DNA from: Adlercreutzia caecimuris B7
Lineage (GTDB): Bacteria > Actinomycetota > Coriobacteriia > Coriobacteriales > Eggerthellaceae
Length of the DNA: 64,000 nucleotides
Reading direction: 5' to 3'
Assembly: GCF_000403355.2 (NCBI RefSeq)
Contig: NZ_KE159646.1
Location: 328,424 to 392,423, forward strand
The notes under the pieces: generated by a model
Told to the model about the DNA's origin: nothing
The model's input: only the letters and a program-made list of their open reading frames with translations
Databases searched by the model: none
Made by a program: the position numbers and the translations under genes
Part shown: piece by piece, positions 1 through 7,755 of the stretch
Numbering within the stretch: position 1 is the stretch's first letter
Layout: each line of letters opens with the position of its first letter

Positions 1-1
1 T

Positions 2-847
2 CTCCTGTTCCAGAAGACCTCCACGCGCACCCGCTGCGCCTTCGAGGTGGGCGCCATGGACCTCGGCATGGGCGTGACCTACCTGGATCCCGGCTCCTCC
101 CAGATGGGCAAGAAGGAGTCCATCGAGGACACCGCCCGCGTGCTCGGCCGCTTCTACGACGGCATCGAGTTCCGCGGCTTCGATCAGGCCGACGTGGAAG
201 AGCTGGCCGCCAAGGCCGGCGTGCCCGTGTGGAACGGGCTTACCGACATGTGGCATCCCACCCAGATGCTCGCCGACGCGCTGACCGTCCAGGAGAACTT
301 CAACTACGACATCAAGGGTCTGAAGTTCGTGTTCTTCGGCGATCTGAAGAACAACATGGGCCGCTCGCTCATGGTGATGTGCGCCAAGCTCGGCATGAAC
401 TTCGTCGGCTGCGGCCCGAAGGACTGCTGGATGGACGACGAGCTCATCAAGACCTGCGAGCAGATCGCCGCTGAGAACGGCTGCACCGTGAAGTGCACCG
501 AGGACGTGAAGGAAGCCGCCACCGACGCCGACGTCATCTACACCGATGTGTGGGTGTCCATGGGCGAGCCCGACGAGGTGTGGGAGCAGCGCATCAAGCA
601 GCTGTCGCCCTACCGCGTGACCACCGAGATCATGGCCATGGCCAAGCCGACCGCCATCTTCCTGCACTGCCTGCCGGCCTTCCACGACACCAACACCACC
701 ACCGGCGCCGACATCGCGAAGCGCTTCGGTGTGACCGAGATGGAAGTGGAGGACGCGGTGTTCGAGTCGAAGCAGTCGAAGGTCTTCGACGAGGCCGAGA
801 ACCGCATGCACACCATCAAGGCCGTCATGTACGCCACCCTGCAGTAA
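2..847 (+). CDS. arcB: Ornithine carbamoyltransferase, C-terminal 281 residues (5' end outside window)
   Basis: The reading frame is open from the first bases of the window, so the start codon lies upstream. The visible part begins with the carbamoyl-phosphate-binding STRTR motif and later has the ornithine-binding HCLP motif ([10 protein letters not shown]), both diagnostic of ornithine carbamoyltransferase. The enzyme interconverts ornithine plus carbamoyl phosphate and citrulline plus phosphate in the cytoplasm. The next gene is a YfcC-type carrier, which in related fermenters accompanies the arginine deiminase pathway. I therefore infer the catabolic (ArcB) role, although the anabolic ArgF role cannot be excluded without the upstream genes. 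The stop is TAA. Identification of the enzyme is firm; the direction of the reaction in vivo is inferred. Confidence 0.93.
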   Translation, partial: LLFQKTSTRTRCAFEVGAMDLGMGVTYLDPGSSQMGKKESIEDTARVLGRFYDGIEFRGFDQADVEELAAKAGVPVWNGLTDMWHPTQMLADALTVQENFNYDIKGLKFVFFGDLKNNMGRSLMVMCAKLGMNFVGCGPKDCWMDDELIKTCEQIAAENGCTVKCTEDVKEAATDADVIYTDVWVSMGEPDEVWEQRIKQLSPYRVTTEIMAMAKPTAIFLHCLPAFHDTNTTTGADIAKRFGVTEMEVEDAVFESKQSKVFDEAENRMHTIKAVMYATLQ

Positions 848-898
848 ACCTGTAGCTCTGCTGCAGCTCTACTGCAGCTGGCACATATTCGATACCTC

Positions 899-937
899 GG
901 GGCCGTGCGGAATCGGGAGGGATAACCGCGCGGCCCC
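899..937 (+). other. Intergenic hairpin between arcB and the YfcC gene
   Basis: Twelve-base arms at 899-910 and 926-937 pair with a single mismatch or wobble, leaving a 15-base loop. No T-run follows, so this is more likely an mRNA processing or stability hairpin than a strong terminator. The preceding bases carry two direct copies of CTGCAGCT. Confidence 0.4.
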
Positions 938-975
938 TGGTATTCCCATAGGCAATCGATTAAGGAGGGATAACC

Positions 976-2580
976 ATGGCAACGGCTGAGAAAGGCAAGA
1001 AGAAGAGGGCGCCGCTGTCCTCGTTCACGATCCTGCTCATTATCTTGGTGGTGCTGGCTGTTATCACCGTCATCATGGCCGCCAGCGGCGTGGAGGGCGT
1101 CCAGGGGGCGACTCTGTCCCAGGTGCTCACCGCGCCCGTGTTCGGCTTCCAGGACGCTATCGGCGTGTGCCTGTTCGTCATGATCCTCGGCGGCTTTTTG
1201 GGCATCATCACCGAGACCGGGGCGCTCGACGCCGGCATCGCGGCGCTGGTGCACAAGCTCAAGGGCAACGAGCTCGTGCTCATTCCCATTCTGATGTTCA
1301 TCTTCTCCATCGGCGGCACCACCTACGGCATGTGCGAGGAAACGGTGCCCTTCTACCTGCTCTTAGCCGCCACCATGGTGGCCGCGGGCTTCGACAGCCT
1401 CACCGGCGCGGCCGTCGTCTTGCTCGGCGCCGGCTGCGGCGTGCTGGGCTCCACGGTGAACCCGTTCGCCGTGGGCGTGGCCGTCGACGCGCTCTCCGGC
1501 ATCGGCATCGCCGTGAACCAGGCCATCATCATCGTGCTCGGCCTCATCCTCTGGCTCGTGACCCTGGCCATCTCCATCGTCTTCGTCATGCGCTACGCCA
1601 AGAAGGTGAAGGAGGACAAGGGCTCCACGTTCCTGTCGCTGCAGGAGCAGGAGGCCATGATGAACGAGTGGGGTATGAAGGAGTCCGATGAAGAGGCTGT
1701 CGACGGCCAGGCCGCCGCGACCCCGAAGATGACCGGCCGCCAGAAGTGGTCGCTCATCGTGTTCGCGCTCACCTTCGTCATCATGATCGTGTCGTTCATT
1801 CCCTGGGCTGACCTCGGCGTCACTATCTTCGACGCCGGCGCCACCACCGAGGAGGTCACCACCACGATGACCGGCGACGAGATTACCGCCTTCATCGACG
1901 ACGCCAACGACGGCGCCACGGTGACCACGCTCTCCGAGCCTGTTGAGGCCACCTCCGTCTCCGAGGAAGAGGTCACCCCGGCCTGGTCGAGCTTCCTCAC
2001 GGGCGTGCCGCTGGGCGGCTGGTACTTCGACGAGGCGTCCACCTGGTTCCTCTTGATGGCCCTCGTCATCGGCGTCATCGGCGGCGTGTCCGAGAGCCGC
2101 TTCGTGAAGGCCTTCATCAACGGCGCCGCCGACATGATGTCGGTCGTGCTCATCATCGCCCTGGCCCGCTCCATCACTGTGCTCATGGCCAAGACGGGCC
2201 TGGACATGTGGATCCTCAACAACGCTGCCACCGCGCTCACGGGCATGTCGGCCGTGGTGTTCGCGCCCCTGTCGTTTTTGCTCTACATCGTGCTGTCGTT
2301 CCTCATCCCGTCCTCCTCGGGCATGGCCACCGTGTCCATCCCCATTCTCGGCGGCCTGGCCCACCAGCTGAACTTCTCGGTCGAGACCATGGTCATGATC
2401 TACTCCGCCGGCAACGGCCTCGTGAACCTGTTCACGCCCACCTCCGGCGCCATCATGGGCGGCCTGGCGTTGGCCAAGGTGGAGTACTCCACCTGGCTCA
2501 AGTTCGGCGCGAAGCTGTTCGTGGTCTTGGGCATCGTCTGCATGGTTATCCTGACCGTGGCCATGGTGATTCTGTCCTAG
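976..2580 (+). CDS. YfcC-family integral membrane carrier
   Basis: A 534-residue polytopic membrane protein of the YfcC/C4-dicarboxylate-carrier-like family. The family signature GGTTYGMCEETVPFY lies near residue 113. A second conserved hairpin-like region with PSSSGMATVSIPILGGL lies near residue 440. The start ATG is preceded by a perfect AAGGAGG at 962-968. Compared with usual family members the protein carries an extra acidic, Thr-rich segment at about residues 285-345, between two membrane segments, presumably an extended loop. Its position directly after ornithine carbamoyltransferase suggests arginine/ornithine or related amino acid exchange; the substrate is inferred, not shown. A strong terminator follows. 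Confidence 0.85.
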   Translation: MATAEKGKKKRAPLSSFTILLIILVVLAVITVIMAASGVEGVQGATLSQVLTAPVFGFQDAIGVCLFVMILGGFLGIITETGALDAGIAALVHKLKGNELVLIPILMFIFSIGGTTYGMCEETVPFYLLLAATMVAAGFDSLTGAAVVLLGAGCGVLGSTVNPFAVGVAVDALSGIGIAVNQAIIIVLGLILWLVTLAISIVFVMRYAKKVKEDKGSTFLSLQEQEAMMNEWGMKESDEEAVDGQAAATPKMTGRQKWSLIVFALTFVIMIVSFIPWADLGVTIFDAGATTEEVTTTMTGDEITAFIDDANDGATVTTLSEPVEATSVSEEEVTPAWSSFLTGVPLGGWYFDEASTWFLLMALVIGVIGGVSESRFVKAFINGAADMMSVVLIIALARSITVLMAKTGLDMWILNNAATALTGMSAVVFAPLSFLLYIVLSFLIPSSSGMATVSIPILGGLAHQLNFSVETMVMIYSAGNGLVNLFTPTSGAIMGGLALAKVEYSTWLKFGAKLFVVLGIVCMVILTVAMVILS

Positions 2581-2636
2581 GGCTCGCCAACCAACATTTT
2601 TGTGCGGACGCGCAGTTTTGACGACGCTTCCGCTCG

Positions 2637-2677
2637 CAGAAGCACCCGGGCATCGCGCCCGGGTGCTTCTGTGTTTT
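2637..2677 (+). terminator. Rho-independent terminator of the arcB-yfcC unit
   Basis: Perfect 15-bp GC-rich stem (2637-2651 with 2657-2671), five-base loop, then TGTTTT. Confidence 0.85.
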
Positions 2678-2692
2678 CCTGCGCTTTCGTGG

Positions 2693-2698
2693 TATTAT
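2693..2698 (+). promoter_or_regulatory. Possible -10 box for argS
   Basis: TATTAT lies 80 bases before the argS start and just after the upstream terminator. No good -35 box is visible, so this is tentative. Confidence 0.3.
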
Positions 2699-2777
2699 GG
2701 CAGCTTATAGACGCGGGCAGGTACGGCACAGCCTGTCGGCGAGAAGAAGGCTGACTCACAGAAGAGGAAGAAGATCA

Positions 2778-4505
2778 ATGGAAATTCGCGAATCTCTCGA
2801 AGCGATCATCGACGCCGCCATCGAGGCGGCCCGTGCCGACGGCTCCCTGGAGCTGACGGAAGCCCCCGAAGCCGCCTTGGAGCGACCCCGCGACGAGGCC
2901 AACGGCGACTGGGCCTCTACCGTCGCCTTGCGCTGCGCCAAGCTCGCTCGCAAGAATCCCCGCGAGGTGGCGCAGGTCATCGCGGACCACATTCCCGCTA
3001 ACGACATGATCGCCGCTGTGGAGATCGCCGGCCCCGGCTTCATCAACATCCGCCTGTCGGATGCGGTGCTGCAGGGCGTGGTGCGCGAGGTGCGCGATAA
3101 GGCCGAGAACTTCGGCCGCGGCACCATCCCCGAGGGCGAGCGCTATGTGAACTTGGAATACGTGTCGGCCAATCCCACGGGCCCCTTCCACGTGGGTCAT
3201 GGCCGCTGGGCCTCGCTCGGCGACGCCATGGCGCGCGTCATGCGCCACGGCGGCTACGATGTGTACGAGGAGTACTACATCAACGACCACGGCAACCAGA
3301 TGGACGTGTTCGGCAACTCCGTGAGCGTGCGCTACCAGCAGCTGCTCGGCCGCGATGTCGAGATGCCCGAGGCCTGCTACGGCGGCGCCTATGTGAAGGA
3401 CATCGCCCAGGAGATCATCGACCGCGACGGCGACAAGTGGTTGAACGTATCCGACGAGGAGCGCGTGGAGGCCTTCCGCGAGATGGCCTATGAGCAGACT
3501 CTCGCCAACCAGAAGGCCGTGCTCGCCGGCTTCGGCACCACCTTCGACAAGTGGTTCTCCGAGCGTTCGCTCTACGTCGAGGACGAGAACGGCCAAAGCG
3601 CCGTGTCCCGCTCGCTGAACGCCATGCGCGAGAAGGGCTACCTGTACGAGAAGGACGGCGCCCTGTGGTTCCGCTCCACCGATTTGGGCGACGACAAGGA
3701 CCGCGTGCTCATCAAGGGCGACGGCGAGGCCACCTACTTCATGAGTGACGTGGCCTACCACTACGACAAGATGATGCGCGGCTTCGATCACCTCATCGAT
3801 TTGTGGGGCGCCGATCACCACGGCTATATCAAGCGCTGCGAGTGCATGCTGGAGGCCTGGGGCTGGCCCGGGGCGCTGGAGGTGCAGCTTGGGCAGCTCG
3901 TGAACTTGTTCCGCGACGGCAAGGCCGTGCGCATGTCAAAGCGCACCGGCGAGATGGTCACCTTCGAGGAGCTCATCGACGAGGTGGGCGTGGACGCCAC
4001 GCGCTATCTCATGCTGTCCCGCTCGGCCGACCAGCCCATCGACTTCGATATCGAGGTGGCCAAGAAGAAGGACGCCTCCAACCCGGTGTACTACGTGCAG
4101 TACGCCCACGCCCGCATCTGCTCCATTCTGCGCAAGGCGGCCGATGAGGCCGACGTGGCGGCGGTGGAAGCCGGGCAGCTGACCATGGCCGAGCTGGCCG
4201 CGAAGGTGGCCCCCGAGGGCTGCGACCTCTCGTCGCTCACCCATCCCTCCGAGCTGGCCCTCATGCGCAAGATGGCCGACTTCGGCAACCTCATCGCCCT
4301 GGCGGCCCGCGACCGCGCCCCCTTCCGCCTGACCCATTACGCCCAGGATCTGGCGGCCCTGTTCCATCAGTTCTACACCAACTGCCACGTGCTCACCGAG
4401 GACGCGGCCGTGCAGACCGCGCGCTTGGCCCTGTGCGACGCCACCCGCATCGTGCTGGCCCTCACGCTCACGCTGCTGGGCGTTTCCGCTCCCCAGAAGA
4501 TGTAG
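2778..4505 (+). CDS. argS: Arginyl-tRNA synthetase
   Basis: A 575-residue class I aminoacyl-tRNA synthetase that charges tRNA-Arg. The HIGH-type motif is in NPTGPFHVGHGRW (near residue 130) and the KMSKS-type motif in VRMSKRTGEM (near residue 385). The N-terminal Arg-tRNA-synthetase domain and the C-terminal DALR anticodon-binding domain are both present. The frame is open upstream to 2697, but I chose the ATG at 2778: it begins with the family-typical MEIRESLEAI and has a purine-rich ribosome site (AGAGGAAGAAG) just upstream. It stands as its own transcription unit between a terminator and a tRNA gene. Its nearness to arginine catabolism genes may be coincidental. Confidence 0.95.
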   Translation: MEIRESLEAIIDAAIEAARADGSLELTEAPEAALERPRDEANGDWASTVALRCAKLARKNPREVAQVIADHIPANDMIAAVEIAGPGFINIRLSDAVLQGVVREVRDKAENFGRGTIPEGERYVNLEYVSANPTGPFHVGHGRWASLGDAMARVMRHGGYDVYEEYYINDHGNQMDVFGNSVSVRYQQLLGRDVEMPEACYGGAYVKDIAQEIIDRDGDKWLNVSDEERVEAFREMAYEQTLANQKAVLAGFGTTFDKWFSERSLYVEDENGQSAVSRSLNAMREKGYLYEKDGALWFRSTDLGDDKDRVLIKGDGEATYFMSDVAYHYDKMMRGFDHLIDLWGADHHGYIKRCECMLEAWGWPGALEVQLGQLVNLFRDGKAVRMSKRTGEMVTFEELIDEVGVDATRYLMLSRSADQPIDFDIEVAKKKDASNPVYYVQYAHARICSILRKAADEADVAAVEAGQLTMAELAAKVAPEGCDLSSLTHPSELALMRKMADFGNLIALAARDRAPFRLTHYAQDLAALFHQFYTNCHVLTEDAAVQTARLALCDATRIVLALTLTLLGVSAPQKM

Positions 4506-4507
4506 GT

Positions 4508-4537
4508 TTGGCGAGCGCGGGAGAGTTGCGTTAGAAT
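4508..4537 (+). promoter_or_regulatory. Promoter of the CAT-anticodon tRNA
   Basis: TTGGCG (4508-4513), 18-base spacer, TAGAAT (4532-4537). The predicted start is a few bases before the tRNA at 4551. Confidence 0.65.
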
Positions 4538-4550
4538 AGCCAGCGCACAT

Positions 4551-4625
4551 GGGCCTGTAGCTCAACGGTGGAGCAGGGGACTCATAATCCCTTGGTTCTC
4601 GGTTCGAATCCGGGCGGGCCTACCA
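4551..4625 (+). tRNA. tRNA with CAT anticodon (Met, or Ile2)
   Basis: A complete cloverleaf can be drawn: seven-pair acceptor stem starting GGGCCTG, D stem GCTC/GAGC, anticodon loop CTCATAA, T loop TTCGAAT, and an encoded CCA end at 4623-4625. The anticodon CAT fits elongator or initiator Met, or Ile2 if the C is modified to lysidine. The sequence around the loop (ACTCATAATCC, then TTGGT) resembles Ile2 in some bacteria, so the amino acid is left open. Confidence 0.9.
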
Positions 4626-4634
4626 GCCTATGAG

Positions 4635-4666
4635 AAGGCCCCCGTCAGCAATGGCGGGGGCCTTTT
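4635..4666 (+). terminator. Terminator after the CAT tRNA
   Basis: Ten-pair stem AAGGCCCCCG/CGGGGGCCTT followed by TTTT. Confidence 0.8.
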
Positions 4667-4843
4667 AGTGCTCGGGGGCGGGGGCGACGGTGCCGGTTGC
4701 CGGGCGCAGCCGGCGGCGGCCGAGTGGCGGTGCCGCGGCTGGCTGGGGCCGGCCCAGTCGGCTTAGTCGCACTGCGGCGGAAGCGGGACCCTGATGGTGT
4801 TGCCGGCGGCATTGCGCCCAGCGGCCGGGCCCGCGCCGTGCCT

Positions 4844-5998
4844 CTAGGGGTTGCAGCGCTTGCAGGGGTCGAAGCCGCGGCCGATGATGTTCTCGCGAGT
4901 GTCGGTCACATCCTGGCGGTTCTTGACGCTCATCTGATCCACCGAAGAGCAGCTGGGAACATGGAACTTCTTCGAGTTGGTGTTCAGCACGTACTCGGTC
5001 GCGCCCTTTTCGGTGGCAGTGCCGCTATCGGAGAGGGCTGTGCCACCGTCGGCGGAGCCCTTGGTTGCCCCGTCGCCAGAGACGTCGGGCAGGGGCGTGG
5101 CGTCCTCGGCGGCCATGTTCTCTCCGGTGCGGTAGTCGATGACCACGCCGGGCTGCACATTGTAGACAAAGACGTTGAAGGCCACGCCGTCGCCGCCATC
5201 CTCTACGGATTCGGCCATCATGTGCACGCCGCGGGCCACCAAGTCGTCGCCGTCGAAGACGGGGGTCGCGCGCATGAGCACATGGTTGCCCGTGGCGTGC
5301 ACATAGTCGGCCACGGCGTTCTCGAAGGGCAGCATGCCCTCTACGTTCATATACCGGGTACCGGTGATGAGGTTGCTCACGTTGGCGTTTTCGCCGGTCA
5401 GCTGGAAGCCGAGCAGATGACAGCGGTTGTAGAGGTACTTTCCGTCCACGAAGTCGTACTTGCCCATCTTCCAGCCCGTGGGCCTCACCTCGCCGATGGA
5501 GCCCCGCTCCTCGGTGGGCATGGTCTCGGCGCCCACCACGGCGAAGGTGGCGGTGCAGCGCCCGAGGGCGTCCAGCTCGCCGTAGAGCTCGGTGCCCGCG
5601 GCCGCTGCGCGCTCCTCGTCGGTGAAGGCGGGCTCCCCGCCGTTCACGTAGACGTAGGGGTTGCCGTCGTAGGCGGGCAGGTCGCGGTAGGCGGGGGTGC
5701 CGGTCGGAACCGTGCCGCTCGCGACCTGGGAGGCGGCCGCGGCTTCGGGCTCGCCGGCCTCATCGGGTGCCGGTGCTTCCGTCTCGGTCGTCGCCTCCTC
5801 GGCTGGCTCTTCCTCCCCATCAACAGCGGCGGGGCCCTCTTCTCCAGCTTCGGGAAGCTTGTCCGCGGCAGCTGCCTTTGCAGCCGGGGTCTCCTCGGCG
5901 GCCGATGTGGCGGCCGCGCAACCGCCAAGGAGGCCGGCGAGGGCGATCGCGATTGCCAGGGAGCAGAGCCGGCGGCCCAGATGATTCGAATTAAGCAC
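4844..5998 (-). CDS. Secreted DNA/RNA non-specific endonuclease, lipoprotein
   Basis: A 384-residue protein with a lipoprotein signal: hydrophobic segment at residues 12-26 and lipobox LLGGC with Cys27. An acidic, Ala/Glu-rich linker (about 30-100) is followed by an EndA/NucA-type nuclease domain (about 110-300). Its active-site region reads YNRCHLLGFQL, with His194 in the place of the DRGH histidine, and downstream Asn-rich NVSNLITGTRYMN. The last 55 residues hold a small Cys/His cluster (FHVPSC ... DPCKRC) like the metal-binding module found at the ends of some surface nucleases. It probably degrades extracellular DNA or RNA for nutrition or uptake. The start has TTTCCTC on the + strand, that is GAGGAAA, as ribosome site. 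It is divergent from tcdA. Confidence 0.82.
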   Translation of the reverse strand: MLNSNHLGRRLCSLAIAIALAGLLGGCAAATSAAEETPAAKAAAADKLPEAGEEGPAAVDGEEEPAEEATTETEAPAPDEAGEPEAAAASQVASGTVPTGTPAYRDLPAYDGNPYVYVNGGEPAFTDEERAAAAGTELYGELDALGRCTATFAVVGAETMPTEERGSIGEVRPTGWKMGKYDFVDGKYLYNRCHLLGFQLTGENANVSNLITGTRYMNVEGMLPFENAVADYVHATGNHVLMRATPVFDGDDLVARGVHMMAESVEDGGDGVAFNVFVYNVQPGVVIDYRTGENMAAEDATPLPDVSGDGATKGSADGGTALSDSGTATEKGATEYVLNTNSKKFHVPSCSSVDQMSVKNRQDVTDTRENIIGRGFDPCKRCNP

Positions 5999-6035
5999 GG
6001 TGTTTCCTCTTTGCTCTCAAAATGCTGCGCTAAAA

Positions 6036-6176
6036 TGGCCAAAAGCCCGAGTTCTGCACAATTTCAGAGGCCTAATATAAGGCTCTTCTGGCATCTCTGG
6101 CCCCGATAAGCGTCTTTTTCGCGTAAAAATGCGCAATGTTCTCAATTCGCTTGTGCGCAACGCGGGCTTTTGGCCA
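6036..6176. repeat. Long inverted repeat in the divergent nuclease/tcdA intergenic region
   Basis: Arms 6036-6061 and 6151-6176 pair over about 26 bases. The 14-base end (TGGCCAAAAGCCCG and its complement) is perfect, and two mismatches and one wobble lie further in. The 89-base spacer is AT-rich for this genome. It occupies most of the 262-base region between the two gene starts, so it may hold control sites; no convincing promoter pair was found. Confidence 0.7.
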
Positions 6177-6260
6177 AAATGAAGACGATCTTTTGCAAAG
6201 GGCCCTGCGGGAGCGCCTCCTAAGCGCTGCGTTGCAGGTGCGGAACGGGGGAGGCCTCAC

Positions 6261-7007
6261 GTGGACGATAAATTTGCACGCACGCGGTTGCTGCTCGGCG
6301 ATGCGGGGCTGGCGCGGTTGGGGGCGGCCCGGGTGGCGGTGTTCGGTGTTGGCGGCGTCGGCGGCTATGCCGTGGAGGCCTTGGCCCGCAGCGGCGTGGG
6401 GGCGCTCGATCTGATCGACAGCGATGCGGTGGACGTCACGAACCTCAACCGCCAGATCATCGCCACTGAGGCCACGGTCGGCCTCCCGAAGGTCGAGGTG
6501 GCCGCCGAGCGCGTTGCTTCCATCAACCCCGCGTGCGAAGTGCGGGCGCACCGATGCTTCTTCCTGCCTGAGACGGCCGCCGACTTCGACTTCGCGACCT
6601 ACGACTATATCATCGATGCCGTGGACACGGTCAGCGCGAAGCTGGCGCTCGTGGAAGCTGCGCGCGCGGCCGGCACTCCCATCGTGTCCAGCATGGGCGC
6701 GGGCAACAAGTTGGACCCGACGGCCTTCCGCGTGGCCGACATCTACGATACCTCGGTCGATCCGCTCGCACGGGTCATGCGTCGCGAGTTGCGCCGTCGC
6801 GGCATTCTCGCGCTTAAGGTGGTCTATTCCACCGAGCCGCCCCGCAAGTCGGTGTCGCATGGAGAGACGGTGAAGGAGGGCAGCCGCCCGGCTCCCGGAT
6901 CAGTTGCCTTCGTGCCCGCTGTGGCGGGGCTCATTCTCGGGGGAGAGGTGGTACGAGATCTGGCGGGAGCGGTTGCTGGGGGAGCGGGAGCGGTTGTTGG
7001 AAAATAG
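6261..7007 (+). CDS. tcdA: tRNA threonylcarbamoyladenosine dehydratase (ThiF/E1-like)
   Basis: A 248-residue E1-like adenylating enzyme. The nucleotide-binding motif GVGGVGGYAVEALARSGVG lies at about residues 30-48, followed by IDSDAVDVTNLNRQ. TcdA cyclises the t6A37 modification of ANN-decoding tRNAs using ATP. The PPRKSVSHGE-type segment near residue 195 and the C-terminal FVPAVAGLILGGEVVRDL helix are typical of the TcdA/CsdL branch rather than ThiF or MoeB. The start is GTG, with GGGGGAGG six to seven bases upstream. It is followed by two tRNA genes. Confidence 0.88.
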   Translation: MDDKFARTRLLLGDAGLARLGAARVAVFGVGGVGGYAVEALARSGVGALDLIDSDAVDVTNLNRQIIATEATVGLPKVEVAAERVASINPACEVRAHRCFFLPETAADFDFATYDYIIDAVDTVSAKLALVEAARAAGTPIVSSMGAGNKLDPTAFRVADIYDTSVDPLARVMRRELRRRGILALKVVYSTEPPRKSVSHGETVKEGSRPAPGSVAFVPAVAGLILGGEVVRDLAGAVAGGAGAVVGK

Positions 7008-7010
7008 TTC

Positions 7011-7039
7011 TTGCGCAGACGCCCAACGAGTCCTATAAT
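7011..7039 (+). promoter_or_regulatory. Promoter of tRNA-His
   Basis: TTGCGC (7011-7016), 17-base spacer, perfect TATAAT (7034-7039). Confidence 0.85.
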
Positions 7040-7056
7040 TCATCCTTGCGCGAAAT

Positions 7057-7134
7057 GGTGGGTGTGGCCTAGTTGGCTAAGGCGCCAGATTGTGGCTCTG
7101 GAGATCGTGGGTTCGAGTCCCATCATCCACCCCA
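7057..7134 (+). tRNA. tRNA-His (GTG)
   Basis: Cloverleaf with acceptor stem GTGGGTG/CATCCAC, anticodon loop TTGTGGC (anticodon GTG), T loop TTCGAGT and encoded CCA. The extra G at 7057 faces the discriminator C at 7131, the G-1:C73 pair that marks histidine tRNA. Confidence 0.95.
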
Positions 7135-7155
7135 GCGCGCTTGAAAAATTAGGGC

Positions 7156-7184
7156 TTGCGCAACGATGCGCGATGGTCTAGAAT
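7156..7184 (+). promoter_or_regulatory. Promoter of tRNA-Lys
   Basis: TTGCGC (7156-7161), 17-base spacer, TAGAAT (7179-7184). Confidence 0.8.
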
Positions 7185-7213
7185 GTTCAAGCGCTTTTGC
7201 GCAGCACCGATGT

Positions 7214-7289
7214 GCTCCGTTAGCTTAGTTGGTAGAGCAGGGGACTCTTAATCCCAAGGTCGAAGGTTCGAGTCCTTCACGGAGCACCA
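7214..7289 (+). tRNA. tRNA-Lys (CTT)
   Basis: Cloverleaf with acceptor GCTCCGT/ACGGAGC, anticodon loop CTCTTAA (anticodon CTT), T loop TTCGAGT and encoded CCA at 7287-7289. Confidence 0.95.
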
Positions 7290-7298
7290 CGAAACATC

Positions 7299-7330
7299 AG
7301 GCCAGCGGCTTATCGTCGCTGGCCTTTTTG
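7299..7330 (+). terminator. Terminator after tRNA-Lys
   Basis: Nine-pair stem AGGCCAGCG/CGCTGGCCT followed by TTTTT. It also lies just beyond the end of the small minus-strand ORF. Confidence 0.8.
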
Positions 7331-7345
7331 CATGCCAGGGAGTTC

Positions 7346-7531
7346 CTAGCGCATCCGGGCCGCCTTCTTTGCGAGCCGGTCGGCCTCATGACTCAGGGCG
7401 CGGGCCAAAAGCCCGCAGAGCTCTTCCTCGGCGGCGGTGCCCTCCATGAGCGTCAAGGCCTGCGATGCGGCGCGCATAGTGTCGGTCGCCTCGTCGACGG
7501 CTTCCTGCAGTTGCATGGTCCGATGATTCAT
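7346..7531 (-). CDS. Small hypothetical protein, 61 residues
   Basis: I do not recognise a family. The frame is open further upstream, but the ATG at 7531 has GAGAAAGG about seven bases before it and sits 13 bases after a predicted transcription start, so I chose it. The product is short, mostly helical by composition, and acidic in the middle, with a basic end (LAKKAARMR); there is no Cys, signal peptide or membrane segment. It is divergent from the NYN/LOTUS gene, and both have the same extended -10 box. It could be a small regulator or partner, but this is not shown. Confidence 0.5.
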   Translation of the reverse strand: MNHRTMQLQEAVDEATDTMRAASQALTLMEGTAAEEELCGLLARALSHEADRLAKKAARMR

Positions 7532-7551
7532 GTTCCAGCCTTTCTCTTGGG

Positions 7552-7559
7552 ATATACCA
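7552..7559 (-). promoter_or_regulatory. Extended -10 box, small minus-strand ORF
   Basis: On the minus strand this reads TGGTATAT, a TG-N-TATAT extended -10, about 20 bases before the ATG. No -35 match is obvious, as expected of extended -10 promoters. Confidence 0.45.
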
Positions 7560-7620
7560 GCGAAAAGAAAATACTCTTTGCTCACAGCCGAGGCGGCCTC
7601 GAGGGGCGTTGCGTGGGATA

Positions 7621-7628
7621 TGGTATAT
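7621..7628 (+). promoter_or_regulatory. Extended -10 box, NYN/LOTUS gene
   Basis: TGGTATAT, identical to the divergent box on the other strand, giving a 5' leader of about 120 bases before the ATG at 7756. No second gene fits the leader. Confidence 0.45.
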
Positions 7629-7755
7629 ACTGGAGTCGCCGATGCGCCCGACCGCGGGGGCATATCGGCGCAATCGACAACGCGGGGCCTTCGGGCCGAC
7701 AGCATCCCCTCAGCCCGCGCTCGTGCAACGGCGCGCGGTACCCAAGGAAACGTAC

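Noticed and set aside
4697-6109. A 470-codon + strand frame over the nuclease gene
   Set aside because: The minus strand encodes a signal peptide, lipobox and nuclease motifs; the + frame is Gly/Val/Ala-rich noise.
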